Below are positions 15,674-24,923 of a DNA stretch of 64,000 nt, in pieces. The translations under genes and the position numbers were made by a program. Source of the stretch: Fibrobacter sp. UWB10 (GTDB taxonomy: Bacteria; Fibrobacterota; Fibrobacteria; Fibrobacterales; Fibrobacteraceae); assembly GCF_900182935.1 (NCBI RefSeq), contig NZ_FXUE01000007.1, forward strand, positions 62,001-126,000, in the 5' to 3' direction. Below the pieces are notes generated by a model. It did not search any database, had not been told where the DNA came from, and saw only the letters and a program-made list of their open reading frames with translations. Position 1 is the first letter of the stretch, and each line of letters begins with the position of its first letter.

Positions 15674-17749
15674 TCAATCCTTCAAGCACCGAATACTATA
15701 GATACCGTACAAATCACAAATCCAAAGGAGTACGTAATCGTCTATTCCGGAGCCTTCCCAACAAGACATGTAATTCGAATTTCTTGAAGAGGTCCAATAA
15801 CGAGCGCCCCAACTTTGTACAGAGAAAATCCAAGAGCCAGTATCGTCACGTACCGCGCCGCCAGAAGGAAGCACGGTAAATCCCGACTCATTCGTAAAAT
15901 CCCTTTTGGCTTTCCTCAGCCCACGCTCTTCCATATTATCCCACTTATACGGACTCAAAAGATACTTTGCCACGTAAATCAAATTGCCATCTACTTCAGC
16001 ACTGTATTTTTCGGCAAAGTAACGTTCCAATTCAACATAGTCGGAATCAGTAGGCATGTGATAACCCGCGGGGCAAATTCCCCTCACATGGTTCTTGTTA
16101 TCAATGTAGTCTGCCGACAAATCGCAAGCCGAAGAATCCTGCGGGCATTCTTCCAAGGTTTTGCCCACCGCCACATGCCACGGATAAAGCCTTCCGTACA
16201 CATCGCAATTCAAAGAATCGTTGTTTAAACAATAGCTTGAATCTGTGGCATAGTTCAAGTTTTGCGCCATCCAAACTTGACTACCCAATTTCAAGGTGCG
16301 GTACACGTGATTGTCGCGTTCATCAAGCAATTCACCGTATTCCACATCCGGATTCAACAGGCTCACATCCTGGCACTTGTACTTTGTGCAATCATACAGC
16401 TTAGAGGGAATCTTTGCCGGTACAAAAAATTCAGACAAAGTATAATCAGAAACAGAATCCTTTCCTATATACAGCTTTGTCAATTCTACGATATTGACAT
16501 TCTGATATTCATCTTCCACCCTCATGCGAATCTGGTAATAATCCGTATCGCCCCAGTCAAAATCTTTAAGAGTTGTATCCAAGACATTCAGCAAGTAATT
16601 AGTCGTATCGCTTTTCAAGATAACGGAATCAGAATAAATCGTCTCGTATTTATCTTTATCATATTCGGCGGCCTCCAAATAAACCTTCGCAATCCTTTCT
16701 GCACCGTACACGGGCTGAATCAAGTCAAAAGAGAATTTGAACTGGGTCATGTATTTGTCGCTGACCCTATAAATCGAAGCCTTGTAATCCTTCGGCACAT
16801 TCACAATTTCTGGAGCACTGTGGTCGACAACGAATGTAGTATCTTTGACCGCTCCAATAAGCCCCTTTCGGACATTCAAATTTTCATCGATGGCCCAAGC
16901 CAGTTTTTGATCAATCGTGCTATCTGCACCATCGGTCATCAACAATTTCAGATACATGCTCGTGTCAGGCGCCACAATACCGGAAACCGCCATAAAGCGC
17001 AAGGTGTACCGGCCTTCAGGCAACACACCCCAAAGCGAATCCACGGAATACAAAAGCCACGGGGTAAAAGTATCGGGCTTGTAGAATTGCTTTACGGTAT
17101 CGCCTTTAGAATTCATCAACATCATCTTGTAGATATGCTCGCGGAAACGGCAACCATCGCAAAACACCTCTACATTCTTATGTTCTTCGGTAAAGTCAAG
17201 ATTCCAAGCAATCTTGTCAAACGTGCGAGTCAATAAAAATACAACATCGTAAGGCTTGCCGTATAATTCCAACACTGCCTTATAATAGCCATCAGCCAGT
17301 TTAAACTTTTTGTCCAGTTCTGCCAGGTTATAACTCAGGTGCCATACGCGCGAATTAACCGTATCCTGCACCACCTTCACTTTAAACGAGCCGACTTCCT
17401 TGTACGATGCAGGAACACCGAGTGTCCTGTATTTTCCTTCAACGGATTCATCGTAATACAAGGTCCCCGTTTCAAGCTCAATTTTCTTGTCACAGCTAAT
17501 GGTGTTGACTTTTGCCGTAAAATCAAAATCAAGATCCGCGATATAGGAATCGTTCAAGGGCCAAATCAGACTCAATACAGGAGGCACACTACAAGGAGTC
17601 TCGTACACCAACGCACTGCTGCTCGAACTGGATTCGCTGCTGCTCGATTCTTCCGGTGCGCTGGAGCTGTTATCGTCTCCGCATGCGCACAAGCCAACAC
17701 AAAACGCAATGGTCAGCATGCAATCAAATAAAAAAGAATGATTCTTCAT
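15674..17749 (-). CDS. FISUMP lipoprotein with N-terminal beta-rich domains
   Basis: This encodes 691 residues, with AGGGGA before the ATG. The signal ends LCACG (lipobox) and is followed by a Ser/Glu linker (residues ~24-47). Residues ~50-460 are beta-rich with Asp/Val/Tyr-rich strands and may be Ig-like domains. The C-terminal ~210 residues are a FISUMP domain: VYRTLKLGSQVWMAQNLNY, YGRLYPWHVA, GICPAGYHMPTDSDYVEL, and an end at SIRCLKD. It is a surface lipoprotein of unknown substrate. The stop is followed by 130 bases without a gene before the next operon, so it may be a separate transcript. Confidence 0.85.
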   Translation of the reverse strand: MKNHSFLFDCMLTIAFCVGLCACGDDNSSSAPEESSSSESSSSSSALVYETPCSVPPVLSLIWPLNDSYIADLDFDFTAKVNTISCDKKIELETGTLYYDESVEGKYRTLGVPASYKEVGSFKVKVVQDTVNSRVWHLSYNLAELDKKFKLADGYYKAVLELYGKPYDVVFLLTRTFDKIAWNLDFTEEHKNVEVFCDGCRFREHIYKMMLMNSKGDTVKQFYKPDTFTPWLLYSVDSLWGVLPEGRYTLRFMAVSGIVAPDTSMYLKLLMTDGADSTIDQKLAWAIDENLNVRKGLIGAVKDTTFVVDHSAPEIVNVPKDYKASIYRVSDKYMTQFKFSFDLIQPVYGAERIAKVYLEAAEYDKDKYETIYSDSVILKSDTTNYLLNVLDTTLKDFDWGDTDYYQIRMRVEDEYQNVNIVELTKLYIGKDSVSDYTLSEFFVPAKIPSKLYDCTKYKCQDVSLLNPDVEYGELLDERDNHVYRTLKLGSQVWMAQNLNYATDSSYCLNNDSLNCDVYGRLYPWHVAVGKTLEECPQDSSACDLSADYIDNKNHVRGICPAGYHMPTDSDYVELERYFAEKYSAEVDGNLIYVAKYLLSPYKWDNMEERGLRKAKRDFTNESGFTVLPSGGAVRDDTGSWIFSVQSWGARYWTSSRNSNYMSCWEGSGIDDYVLLWICDLYGIYSIRCLKD

Positions 17750-17785
17750 TTTTCCCCTAACATATTGAATTTGTATAAAAATATA

Positions 17786-17814
17786 TAAAAAACGGCCCGG
17801 ATAATTCCGGGTCG
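17786..17814 (-). terminator. rho-independent terminator after lysC
   Basis: On the minus strand CCCGGA, loop ATTA, TCCGGG is followed by CCG and six T. It lies 62 bases downstream of the aspartokinase stop. A second hairpin GACGCC-GGA-GGCGTC (17862-17876) sits next to the lysC stop. Confidence 0.75.
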
Positions 17815-17875
17815 CGATTTATATTCTGGTTTGAGATCCTTCGCCCGTTCAGGGCTCAGGATGACGCCGGAGGCG

Positions 17876-19198
17876 TCACTTCACGAACGCGCCGTAGATG
17901 GCCTTGATGGCCTTCTCGGTATCGGCTTCGTCAACACCGGTGATGATGTTGATCTGCGAAGAACCCTGGTCAATAATGCGGACGTTGACCTTGTTGTCTG
18001 CGAGAGCCGTGAAGAGCTTTGCAGCCACACCGATCTTGTTCGTCATGCCATGACCCACGGTAGCGATGAGTGCGATACCCGGGAACACCTTGATACGGTC
18101 GGGGCGCATCTGCTGCGTGATGTCTTCGAGAACCACGTCCTGCACGGCGTCGAGAGCCTTGCTATCCACCACGATGCTCATGGAGTCGATGGCGCTCGGG
18201 CACAGTTCGTAGGAGAGGCCTTCACTTTCGAGCACGGCGAGCACACGGCGACCGAAACCGACTTCCTTGTTCATCATGGACTTTTCGATGTAGATCATCG
18301 AGAAGCCCTTACGGCCGGCAACGCCCGTAATCGGGAGCTTTGCTTCTTCCGGAGTGGGGCCGATGATGGTACCCGGATCCTGCGGGCGGTTCGTGTTGCG
18401 GATATTGATAGGAATCTTCTTGGCGCGGCACGGAGCGATAGATTCGTCGTGGAGCACAGAAGCGCCGGAATAAGCGAGTTCGCGGATTTCGCGGTAGCTC
18501 ACGTATTCAATCGGCAGCGGATTTTCGACGATGCGCGGGTCAGCCATGAGCATGCCCGAAACGTCGGTCCAGTTTTCATACTTGGCAGCATCAATGCCAT
18601 TGGCAAGGATAGCGCCCGTGATGTCGGAACCGCCACGGCTGAAGGTCTTGACTTCGCCACGGAGGTTGCTACCATAAAAGCCCGGCAGCACGTAAAGCTG
18701 GTTTTCGTCGGACAAGGTCTTCGCGATGTCTTCGTAAGTCTTCGGCGTAATGCGATACTTGTCGTCGAAGGTGATCAGCGGGAAGGTGTCCACGAAGTTT
18801 GCACCCAGGTACTTGGCCATGAGGCGGGCGCAAAGGAATTCGCCGCGGCTCACCAAGAAGTCGGTGCTGATGGTTTCAGGATGGTTCTTGAGCTTGTCTT
18901 CGAGGCTGTCGAGATCTTCGGAAAGCTTGTCGCCGAGGCCCAGGTCCTTGCAGATTTCGTCGTAGCGCTGGCGGATCAGGTTCCACGGGGTCGAAAAGTC
19001 GAGACCCTTGCTAGCGAGGTCATAGGTGCTGTAGAGGAGGTCGGTAAGCTTGGTTTCCTTAGGATTGCGCTTGCCGGGGGCGGAAACGACGATGACCTTA
19101 CGGTTCTTGTCGGATTCAACGATGGCCTTGATCTTCTTGAACTGGCCTGCATCGGCGACAGAGCTGCCGCCGAACTTACATACGATTCTTTGACTCAT
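17876..19198 (-). CDS. lysC: aspartate kinase
   Basis: This encodes 440 residues from the ATG at 19198, behind AAAGGA; an upstream in-frame ATG at 19240 lacks a site. It phosphorylates L-aspartate, the first step to Lys, Thr, Met and diaminopimelate. The N-terminus has the kinase signature KFGGSSVAD. RGGSDITGAILA (~200-211) belongs to the aspartate-binding region. The last ~150 residues carry two ACT domains (TGVAGRKGFSMIYIEK..., FPGIALIATVGHG...), typical of monofunctional, feedback-regulated enzymes. No homoserine dehydrogenase domain is fused. Length fits the family. There is no attenuator or lysine riboswitch that I can recognise upstream. Confidence 0.93.
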   Translation of the reverse strand: MSQRIVCKFGGSSVADAGQFKKIKAIVESDKNRKVIVVSAPGKRNPKETKLTDLLYSTYDLASKGLDFSTPWNLIRQRYDEICKDLGLGDKLSEDLDSLEDKLKNHPETISTDFLVSRGEFLCARLMAKYLGANFVDTFPLITFDDKYRITPKTYEDIAKTLSDENQLYVLPGFYGSNLRGEVKTFSRGGSDITGAILANGIDAAKYENWTDVSGMLMADPRIVENPLPIEYVSYREIRELAYSGASVLHDESIAPCRAKKIPINIRNTNRPQDPGTIIGPTPEEAKLPITGVAGRKGFSMIYIEKSMMNKEVGFGRRVLAVLESEGLSYELCPSAIDSMSIVVDSKALDAVQDVVLEDITQQMRPDRIKVFPGIALIATVGHGMTNKIGVAAKLFTALADNKVNVRIIDQGSSQINIITGVDEADTEKAIKAIYGAFVK

Positions 19199-19692
19199 TT
19201 TTTCCTTTTGGGCCACCAAACCTCTCAGCTTCGAGCGCAATCGCTTTCCTCGCGACCGTCGTGCCCAAGCCTACCCATCTGGCCAGCCACTTTTGGTTTA
19301 CGGCGCCCTCTAAAAATTCATTTTCAAAAATTTGGCTGCGACTCATCGTGCAGTTTCGTCTCTCGAAGTGGTAAAGACTTCCAGTATTCACCACTTCTCG
19401 TTCCTGCCTGCACTCGGTCTCGCTCAAATTTTCTTCATCAAAGCAATTTTTAGCGGTCGCCTTTGTGTCTATGTCTGCGACGGTGTTTTTTACCGTTGCG
19501 AGCGCAAAGATAAAAATTTTGAATTTTTGTTGCAAGGGGGAGGTCTCCCCCTCGGTGGCACGTTGTTGCCACCTACCCCCTCTGCGGGAGCACCCGCAAC
19601 GCCCCGTTATGTAAAATTCTGGGCGCGAATGTAAAATATTCGCACTGTCGCTCACAAAAGCCTCAAAAAAAGCGTGTATAGTAAGAGGCTTT
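19199..19692. other. 494-base gap without a convincing gene
   Basis: Between lysC and the sigma-54 activator gene, both strands are open for long stretches but lack ribosome sites and coding character. The content is low-complexity, locally AT-rich, and holds the palindromic repeat at 19535-19607. A promoter for each divergent gene must lie here; none is recognisable with confidence. Confidence 0.6.
19535..19607 (+). repeat. palindromic repeat element, copy A (intergenic)
   Basis: Three adjacent stem-loops: GGGGGAG/CTCCCCC (19536-19551), GGTGGCA/TGCCACC with loop CGTTGT (19554-19573), and GCGGG/CCCGC (19584-19597). The same layout with the conserved core CACGTTGTTGC, then TACCCCCTCT, then ACAACGCCC or GCAACGCCC, occurs at 27389-27470 inside a coding region. 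This marks it as a dispersed element of the genome. Confidence 0.7.
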
Positions 19693-20592
19693 ATGAACAG
19701 ACACGAATCCATGTTACGTATCGCGGCAAGCTCCGACATCTCGGTGCTCTTGCTGGGGGAATCGGGCAGCGGCAAAGAGGTTGCCGCCCGCTTCGTGCAC
19801 GCTCACAGCAAGCGGGCGGGCGGGCCCTTTATCGCCCTCAATTGCGGGGCGATTGCGAAGGGACTCACCGAAAGCATTCTAGAAGGCCACCGCAAGGGGG
19901 CATTCACCGGCGCCTCCGAGGAGCGCCTGGGAGTGGTCCGCTCAGCGGAACACGGCACGCTGTTTCTAGATGAAATTGGCGAGATGCCGTTTGAAACCCA
20001 GTGCAAGCTGTTGCGCATTCTGCAAGAGCGCTCCGTAATGCCACTCGGCAGCTGCGACCCCCTGCCTGTAGACTTCCGCCTGATTTGCGCCACCAACCGC
20101 AACTTGCGCGCCGAGGTGCATGCAGGCCGATTCCGCGAAGACCTTTACTTTAGACTAAATGTGTTCCCCGTAAAAATCCCGCCACTTAGGGAGCGCGAAG
20201 ACTTTGCCGCAATCGCTCAAGAAATCTGGAAAGAAATCGCCGACCACAATCCGCTTAATGCAAGCGAAATCACATTGCTTTCCAAGCGCAAATGGCCTGG
20301 CAACGTACGCCAACTCAAGAATGTACTGCAGCGCTATTCGCTTTTAAAGCCCTACGACATCACCCTGCCTAAGCTACTCGACGAAGAATTTTTCGAGCCA
20401 ATATTCAGCAGCAGCGTCGCCGAACCGACCAGACTTTACAACGTAAAATCCAGACGCATCACCGAAACGCCCGAATGGGAATTAATTTATTCGGAACTTT
20501 CCAAGAACAACGGCAACAGGAGCATCACCGCACAAAAACTAGGCATCAGCCGCGGCTGCCTAAATTACCATATTAAGAAACACCAGAGCTAA
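19693..20592 (+). CDS. sigma-54-dependent activator, AAA+ core and Fis-type HTH only
   Basis: This encodes 299 residues. Walker A GESGSGKE is at 22-29, the sigma-54 contact loop GAFTGA at 69-74, Walker B LFLDEIG at ~91-97, and arginine fingers in the REDLYFRLNVFP region. The C-terminal ~40 residues hold a Fis-type helix-turn-helix (NNGNRSITAQKLGISRGCLNYHIKKH). It opens closed sigma-54 promoter complexes by ATP hydrolysis. It has no N-terminal receiver, GAF or PAS domain (typical family length is 440-500), so activity must be controlled otherwise, by level or by a partner. The start has no strong ribosome site (GAGGCTTT). Confidence 0.88.
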   Translation: MNRHESMLRIAASSDISVLLLGESGSGKEVAARFVHAHSKRAGGPFIALNCGAIAKGLTESILEGHRKGAFTGASEERLGVVRSAEHGTLFLDEIGEMPFETQCKLLRILQERSVMPLGSCDPLPVDFRLICATNRNLRAEVHAGRFREDLYFRLNVFPVKIPPLREREDFAAIAQEIWKEIADHNPLNASEITLLSKRKWPGNVRQLKNVLQRYSLLKPYDITLPKLLDEEFFEPIFSSSVAEPTRLYNVKSRRITETPEWELIYSELSKNNGNRSITAQKLGISRGCLNYHIKKHQS

Positions 20593-20608
20593 AAAACTTG
20601 GTGATTAA

Positions 20609-21553
20609 TTAGAATCGAATTCCAAGCGTCAGGTAATGATACCCGCCGTCAAAGGCCTTCTTGGGGCTGTAGGCGTAGTCGAAATGCGCCATACCGATGG
20701 CAACACCAAGGCCCGCACTGATTCCGTCTTCGGTGTCGGGGCGCGCCGCGTAACCCATACGGAATGCGAGCATTTCAGCGTAAGTCAGTTCGCCCCCGAA
20801 TCGCCACTCGGGGTCAGCCATGTCGGCGCGGCGGTAAGCGTCGGCAGACATATGCAAATTCCACTGGCTTTCCAAATTAAAGAGTTTTGAAATCGGCAAG
20901 ATTCCTGTAATGCCTGCCTGCAAAGCCATCGGGGCGGTTTCGCTTTCGCCATCGTAGTCGCCCATGTAGCCAAAATTCGTAAGCGTCGCGCCAAAGGCAA
21001 AGTATTCATTCACATGGTAGGCGCCACCGATGTCGCCCAAGAACGCAAGCGCCGATTCGTCATCAATGGTCTGCTGGCACAAGCGTGCCGACAGCGCCCA
21101 GTTGAAAACCTTGCTGCGGTTACCGAGGCCCGCCTGCAATGACCAAGCGTAGGCACCATAATCCGACGTCTTAAAGCCTTCTTCGTCGCGGCCTTCAATA
21201 CCATCGTAACCCAAAAATTCAAAACCAGCCGACACCGTGAGCGGGAATTTCCAGAACTCAAACGGAAGCGCGAAATACGCCGTCGTAAAATCGTCAGCCG
21301 TCATTTCCGGGAAAATAACATGGTTTATGCCCGCCTCGGCTTCTTGAACAGTTGCCATGGCCAGCGGGTTACGCGAAATTTCAGAAGCATTCGCCGCATC
21401 GGCAACACCCGCACCCGAAAGGCCGGCAGTCCTAGCCGAAGCATGCATCGAAAGATACTTCATCGATACCCCGCCGGCATCTACATTCCAATGCTCCCCG
21501 GCAAAAGCAAGGGAACATGCAACAAGACTTATAGCGAGGATCTTCTTATTCAT
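20609..21553 (-). CDS. PorV/PorQ-family outer-membrane beta-barrel
   Basis: This encodes 314 residues. The signal peptide is MNKKILAISLVACSLAFA. The mature start (GGVSMKYLSMHASARTAGLSGAGVADA) and NPLAMA are typical of the PorV/PorQ (UPF0164-like) family, FadL-like barrels that act as shuttle or receptor parts of type IX secretion in Bacteroidota and Fibrobacterota. Alternating strands run to the C-terminal YHYLTLGIRF, an outer-membrane-protein end with terminal Phe. It is convergent with the sigma-54 activator gene. Whether this copy serves T9SS or another role is not shown. Confidence 0.8.
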   Translation of the reverse strand: MNKKILAISLVACSLAFAGEHWNVDAGGVSMKYLSMHASARTAGLSGAGVADAANASEISRNPLAMATVQEAEAGINHVIFPEMTADDFTTAYFALPFEFWKFPLTVSAGFEFLGYDGIEGRDEEGFKTSDYGAYAWSLQAGLGNRSKVFNWALSARLCQQTIDDESALAFLGDIGGAYHVNEYFAFGATLTNFGYMGDYDGESETAPMALQAGITGILPISKLFNLESQWNLHMSADAYRRADMADPEWRFGGELTYAEMLAFRMGYAARPDTEDGISAGLGVAIGMAHFDYAYSPKKAFDGGYHYLTLGIRF

Positions 21554-21699
21554 GCCCTACAAGATACAAAATTTCAGGATTATTTATTCATCAATCGCTT
21601 TAAACAGGTTTCTCATACACTAGAAAATATTGTACTTATTGTTGCCATCCCAGCTGCGGGTATTGCCATAGCGCCAATGGATCATGTTGTATAAAGTAA

Positions 21700-21727
21700 A
21701 AACCCCGCGAACTTTCGCGGGGTTTTC
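21700..21727. terminator. terminator after the GH45 pair
   Basis: AACCCCGCGAA-CTTT-CGCGGGGTTTTC: the 7-base arms CCCCGCG and CGCGGGG enclose a short loop, with A and T tracts on both sides. It lies 18 bases beyond the stop of the GH45 gene 21746 and would end the minus-strand operon. It is functional by design on both strands. Confidence 0.75.
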
Positions 21728-21745
21728 AGCTAAACTTAAGGTCGA

Positions 21746-23173
21746 TTATTCCACATCGCAACCGGCGCTCGGATTCTGCCAGCCGTTTTCCGGAGGAGCT
21801 TCGCCCGCCTTCCAGCAATGGAGCGTATCGAGCACGTCTCCTTCCTTGAAAGTGGACCAGTCCGTCACCTTCTTGAAGTTGTTTTCTAGAGAGGTGTTGT
21901 ATCGGCTCATGTAATGGTCAATCAAGTACTGCGGGCATTCCACTTCTTCGATGTAGTAGGTCGGATTGTCTGCGGCCATGTACCAGTCGGCAAACCAGTG
22001 GCAACCGCGCAACAGGTTCGGGAGGCCGGCATCGCCGAAGGCCGCATCGCACATACCCTTGATACAAGTCTGGTATTCAACGAGAGTAGCGTCGTAGCCG
22101 AGCTGGTTCTGACATTCGGTCAAGAATCCGCCAAAGCCTGCACCCCAGTTAAAGTCGCTGCCTTTTTTCACCTGAGTTGTAAGAGCGTCAAAGGCGCCCA
22201 CGCCACCGCCCGGAACCATCAAGTCGAACTGACCCGCCGGAAGATTAGGATTGCCGCCAGCCACATCCATACCGATGTTAGAGGCCATCACGATCATGTG
22301 CTTGCCCTTGAGAGCCTTGTGGGTTTCCCTGGGCGGGTTGTTTTCCATCTCGTTCGCGAAATGGCCATCGTACTGCAGGTGATAGCACTTGCCGCACTTG
22401 CTGTCGGCAGTGCCCGCAACGTATGCATAAGAAAGCGTGTCGTTCACGGCAATAGGCGCCATGTCGGTGCAGGTGAACACGCCCTTTTCCTTTTCGTCGC
22501 CGCAAGCGCTTCGGGTTCCGTTGTAACCGAACCAGGCCTTCGATACGTCACCCAAGGTAAAGGTAGGGACTTCGACATCGTGGATGTTGCAGTTACGCGC
22601 AGTGCCAAAGTCGGCAAGGAACGCCTCGTTGGAAGACGTATCTGCACGAGTTGTATCGTTAGAGCTTTCCTTAAGCCAAGAGCAATGCGGTTTGCAGGCA
22701 TCCCAATAACGGGTATTCCAGCCGCGCTTTGCCGTAGCGCTAATGTCCTTGGTGTATTCGGCCGGAGGCGCACCGTAAGATTCAAGGGTCGGGAACCCGT
22801 CGGGGCCAAGTTCCGGGTTCGTATTTCCGGAACTGCTGCTGACCACAGGGTCAGTGCCCGTGCTCGACGTCGGATTCGTCGGATCAGTCGGGTTCGTGCC
22901 GCCTGCAGACGATGTCGGATCCGTAATGCCAGCGCTAGAATTCGGGTTCGTGCCACCCGCAGAAGATGTCGGGTTCTGCACATTGCCAGGATCCTGCGTG
23001 TTGCCCGGATTGCTCGGGTCAGTCACGCTACCCGAAGAATACGGATTGTCGACACCTGCACCCGGGTCCAAAATCGGATCGGTGGCGTTGTTCGAAGTGG
23101 CATCGTCACCGCAAGCGCAAATCATAGCGACAGCACTTGCAGCAATCAGACTCTTGAATAACTTACGATTCAT
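21746..23173 (-). CDS. lipoprotein endoglucanase, GH45
   Basis: This encodes 475 residues from ATG 23173 (AAGAGG four bases upstream). The signal MNRKLFKSLIAASAVAMICAC has a lipobox, so the enzyme is anchored to the cell. A ~100-residue Pro/Thr/Asn/Ser linker follows with TNPTSSAGG-like units. The GH45 signature TRYWDACKPHC (~154-164) contains the nucleophile Asp, and GQFDLMVPGGGVGAF (~320-335) contains the catalytic acid. Conserved Cys-rich parts (CGKCYHLQY, CHWFADWYMAAD) fit. It cleaves internal beta-1,4 bonds of cellulose with inversion. It is the second gene of a tandem pair. Confidence 0.9.
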   Translation of the reverse strand: MNRKLFKSLIAASAVAMICACGDDATSNNATDPILDPGAGVDNPYSSGSVTDPSNPGNTQDPGNVQNPTSSAGGTNPNSSAGITDPTSSAGGTNPTDPTNPTSSTGTDPVVSSSSGNTNPELGPDGFPTLESYGAPPAEYTKDISATAKRGWNTRYWDACKPHCSWLKESSNDTTRADTSSNEAFLADFGTARNCNIHDVEVPTFTLGDVSKAWFGYNGTRSACGDEKEKGVFTCTDMAPIAVNDTLSYAYVAGTADSKCGKCYHLQYDGHFANEMENNPPRETHKALKGKHMIVMASNIGMDVAGGNPNLPAGQFDLMVPGGGVGAFDALTTQVKKGSDFNWGAGFGGFLTECQNQLGYDATLVEYQTCIKGMCDAAFGDAGLPNLLRGCHWFADWYMAADNPTYYIEEVECPQYLIDHYMSRYNTSLENNFKKVTDWSTFKEGDVLDTLHCWKAGEAPPENGWQNPSAGCDVE

Positions 23174-23196
23174 AAAACCTCTTACAGTGCGCAAGA

Positions 23197-24822
23197 CTAG
23201 TAAGTCTTGGCCTTGTCAGCAGCCAACTGTTCCGGATTGCAGTATTCGCCCTGTGCATTGGGAGTTTTGCTGCAAGCATCCGTAGTGATAAAGTCACCGC
23301 CCTGGTATTTGGACCAGTCAGACTGGAACAAGATCTTGGTTTCAATAGAAGTGCTGATGGTGGTAGAATACTTGTCAATCAAGTACTGCGGGCATTCGAC
23401 TTCTTCCCACTGGTAGGTCGGATTGTCGGCAGCCATAAACCAATCGGCAAACCAGTGGCAACCACGAAGCAGGTTCGGATAGTTGGAGTCGCCAAAGGCA
23501 GCATCACACATTTCCTTGACGCAGGTCTGGTAGCAATCCAGCGATCCATCGTAACCGCACTTGTCGTTGTTCTGGCAGTAAGTCAAGAAGCCGCCATAAG
23601 TAGCGCCCCATTCAATGCCGGGCTTGGTAATCTGAAGCTGCAAGGCATTAAAGATACCTGGACCACCGCCCGGTACCATCAAGTCAAACTGACCAGGCTT
23701 CACGTCATGACCAATGTTAGATGCCATCACGATGATATGCTTGCCCTTAAGAGCCTTGTGTGTTGCCTTGGCGCCATTGCTCTCACTAGCATCATGGAAG
23801 GAACCGTCATACTGCAAATGGAAACATTTACCGCACGAAGTTGTCGCATCGCTACCGGCAACGAAGGCGTATGCCAAAGTATCATTTACAGCCACAGGAG
23901 CCATGTCGGTACAAGTGAAACCACCACCAGATGCGGGGTCCGCTTCCTGACATGCGTTCGGGGTATTCTGGATACCTACCCAATAACGTTCCAGGCCCTT
24001 GCTATAAGTGAACGTCGGAATTTCAATATCGTGAATATTGCAAACACGGGCCGTGTAGTGGCTGGCCTCGTATTCTGCCTGAGTATTAATTTTAGGCTTG
24101 CCTTCTTCACCATCGGTACTCGTCTGAGAGCAGTGGGGCTTACAGGCATCCCAATAACGGGTATTCCAGCCGCTAGTACCATTGCCAAGAATGTTCTTGA
24201 GTGTAGGCACAGGATACAGCTTGATATCTTCTTCGGGGTTGCCAGTCGTCTTGGCCGGTTCTGCGTTGCTAGAGCTGCTTTCGACAGGTTCAATGCCCGC
24301 GCTAGAAGTCGGGTCGGTCGGATTCGTGCCACCTGCAGAAGATGTCGGATCGGTCGGGTTCGTACCGCCCGCAGACGACGTCGGATCAGTCGGGTTTGTG
24401 CCGGCCGAAGAAGTCGGATTTGTGGGATCGGTAGGATCGGTCGGATTAGTCGTAACAGAAGACGAGCTGAACTTTTCGATGGTACCCGTTTGCGGGTCAA
24501 CAGTTGCATTTGCTTCGCAAGCGGTCAGGGCTGCAATATCAACACCCGTTGCAATCGGCGCACCATTCAAATCCATAATGACACCGGCGTCAAAATAGCC
24601 AATCGGCTGGCCAGCCGCATTCGTCACATTGCCATCGGCATAAATGACCAAATCAGCGCTACCCGTGTTAAAGATCCATGCCGTAGACGTTACGACAGCC
24701 TTTGCACAAGCGTTATCGGCAATCGGGGTTACGGGACTGCTCGAAGCGGAATCGTCGCCGCAAGCGCAAATCATGGCGACCGCACCGGCCGCGATCATCG
24801 TCTTGAATAGTTTTTGCTTCAT
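23197..24822 (-). CDS. lipoprotein endoglucanase, GH45, with extra N-terminal module
   Basis: This encodes 541 residues. The signal MKQKLFKTMIAAGAVAMICAC ends in a lipobox. Residues ~32-125 are a module absent from the neighbour (CAKAVVTSTAWIFNTGSADL...; two Cys), possibly binding or stabilising. A linker of four or five TNPTDPTSSAG-type repeats follows. The GH45 catalytic domain includes NTRYWDACKPHCSQ, GQFDLMVPGGGPGIF and CHWFADWFMAAD. The gene lies 23 bases upstream of the other GH45 gene; the two catalytic domains are clearly paralogous, so the pair arose by tandem duplication. AAGAGG precedes the ATG. Confidence 0.9.
   Translation of the reverse strand: MKQKLFKTMIAAGAVAMICACGDDSASSSPVTPIADNACAKAVVTSTAWIFNTGSADLVIYADGNVTNAAGQPIGYFDAGVIMDLNGAPIATGVDIAALTACEANATVDPQTGTIEKFSSSSVTTNPTDPTDPTNPTSSAGTNPTDPTSSAGGTNPTDPTSSAGGTNPTDPTSSAGIEPVESSSSNAEPAKTTGNPEEDIKLYPVPTLKNILGNGTSGWNTRYWDACKPHCSQTSTDGEEGKPKINTQAEYEASHYTARVCNIHDIEIPTFTYSKGLERYWVGIQNTPNACQEADPASGGGFTCTDMAPVAVNDTLAYAFVAGSDATTSCGKCFHLQYDGSFHDASESNGAKATHKALKGKHIIVMASNIGHDVKPGQFDLMVPGGGPGIFNALQLQITKPGIEWGATYGGFLTYCQNNDKCGYDGSLDCYQTCVKEMCDAAFGDSNYPNLLRGCHWFADWFMAADNPTYQWEEVECPQYLIDKYSTTISTSIETKILFQSDWSKYQGGDFITTDACSKTPNAQGEYCNPEQLAADKAKTY
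24269..24440 (-). repeat. in-frame tandem repeats of the cellulase linker
   Basis: Near-identical units of about 30 bases coding TNPTDPTSSAG run through this stretch. They form a minisatellite in the linker of the upstream GH45 gene, with a shorter, more diverged version at 22853-23000 in the second. Such repeats change copy number by slippage or recombination and would lengthen or shorten the tether of the enzyme. Confidence 0.7.
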
Positions 24823-24923
24823 ACATCCTCTTATTGTTTTTTCAGTTCTAAAAATAAATTCTGTAGCCCGATTTTCAAAGCAAAATCAAGTTACTAAATC
24901 ATTATATGTTCCCTAAATGTACA

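Noticed and set aside
19332-19634. 100-codon frame on plus in the lysC/sigma-54 activator gap
   Set aside because: No ribosome site, and half of it is the palindromic repeat.
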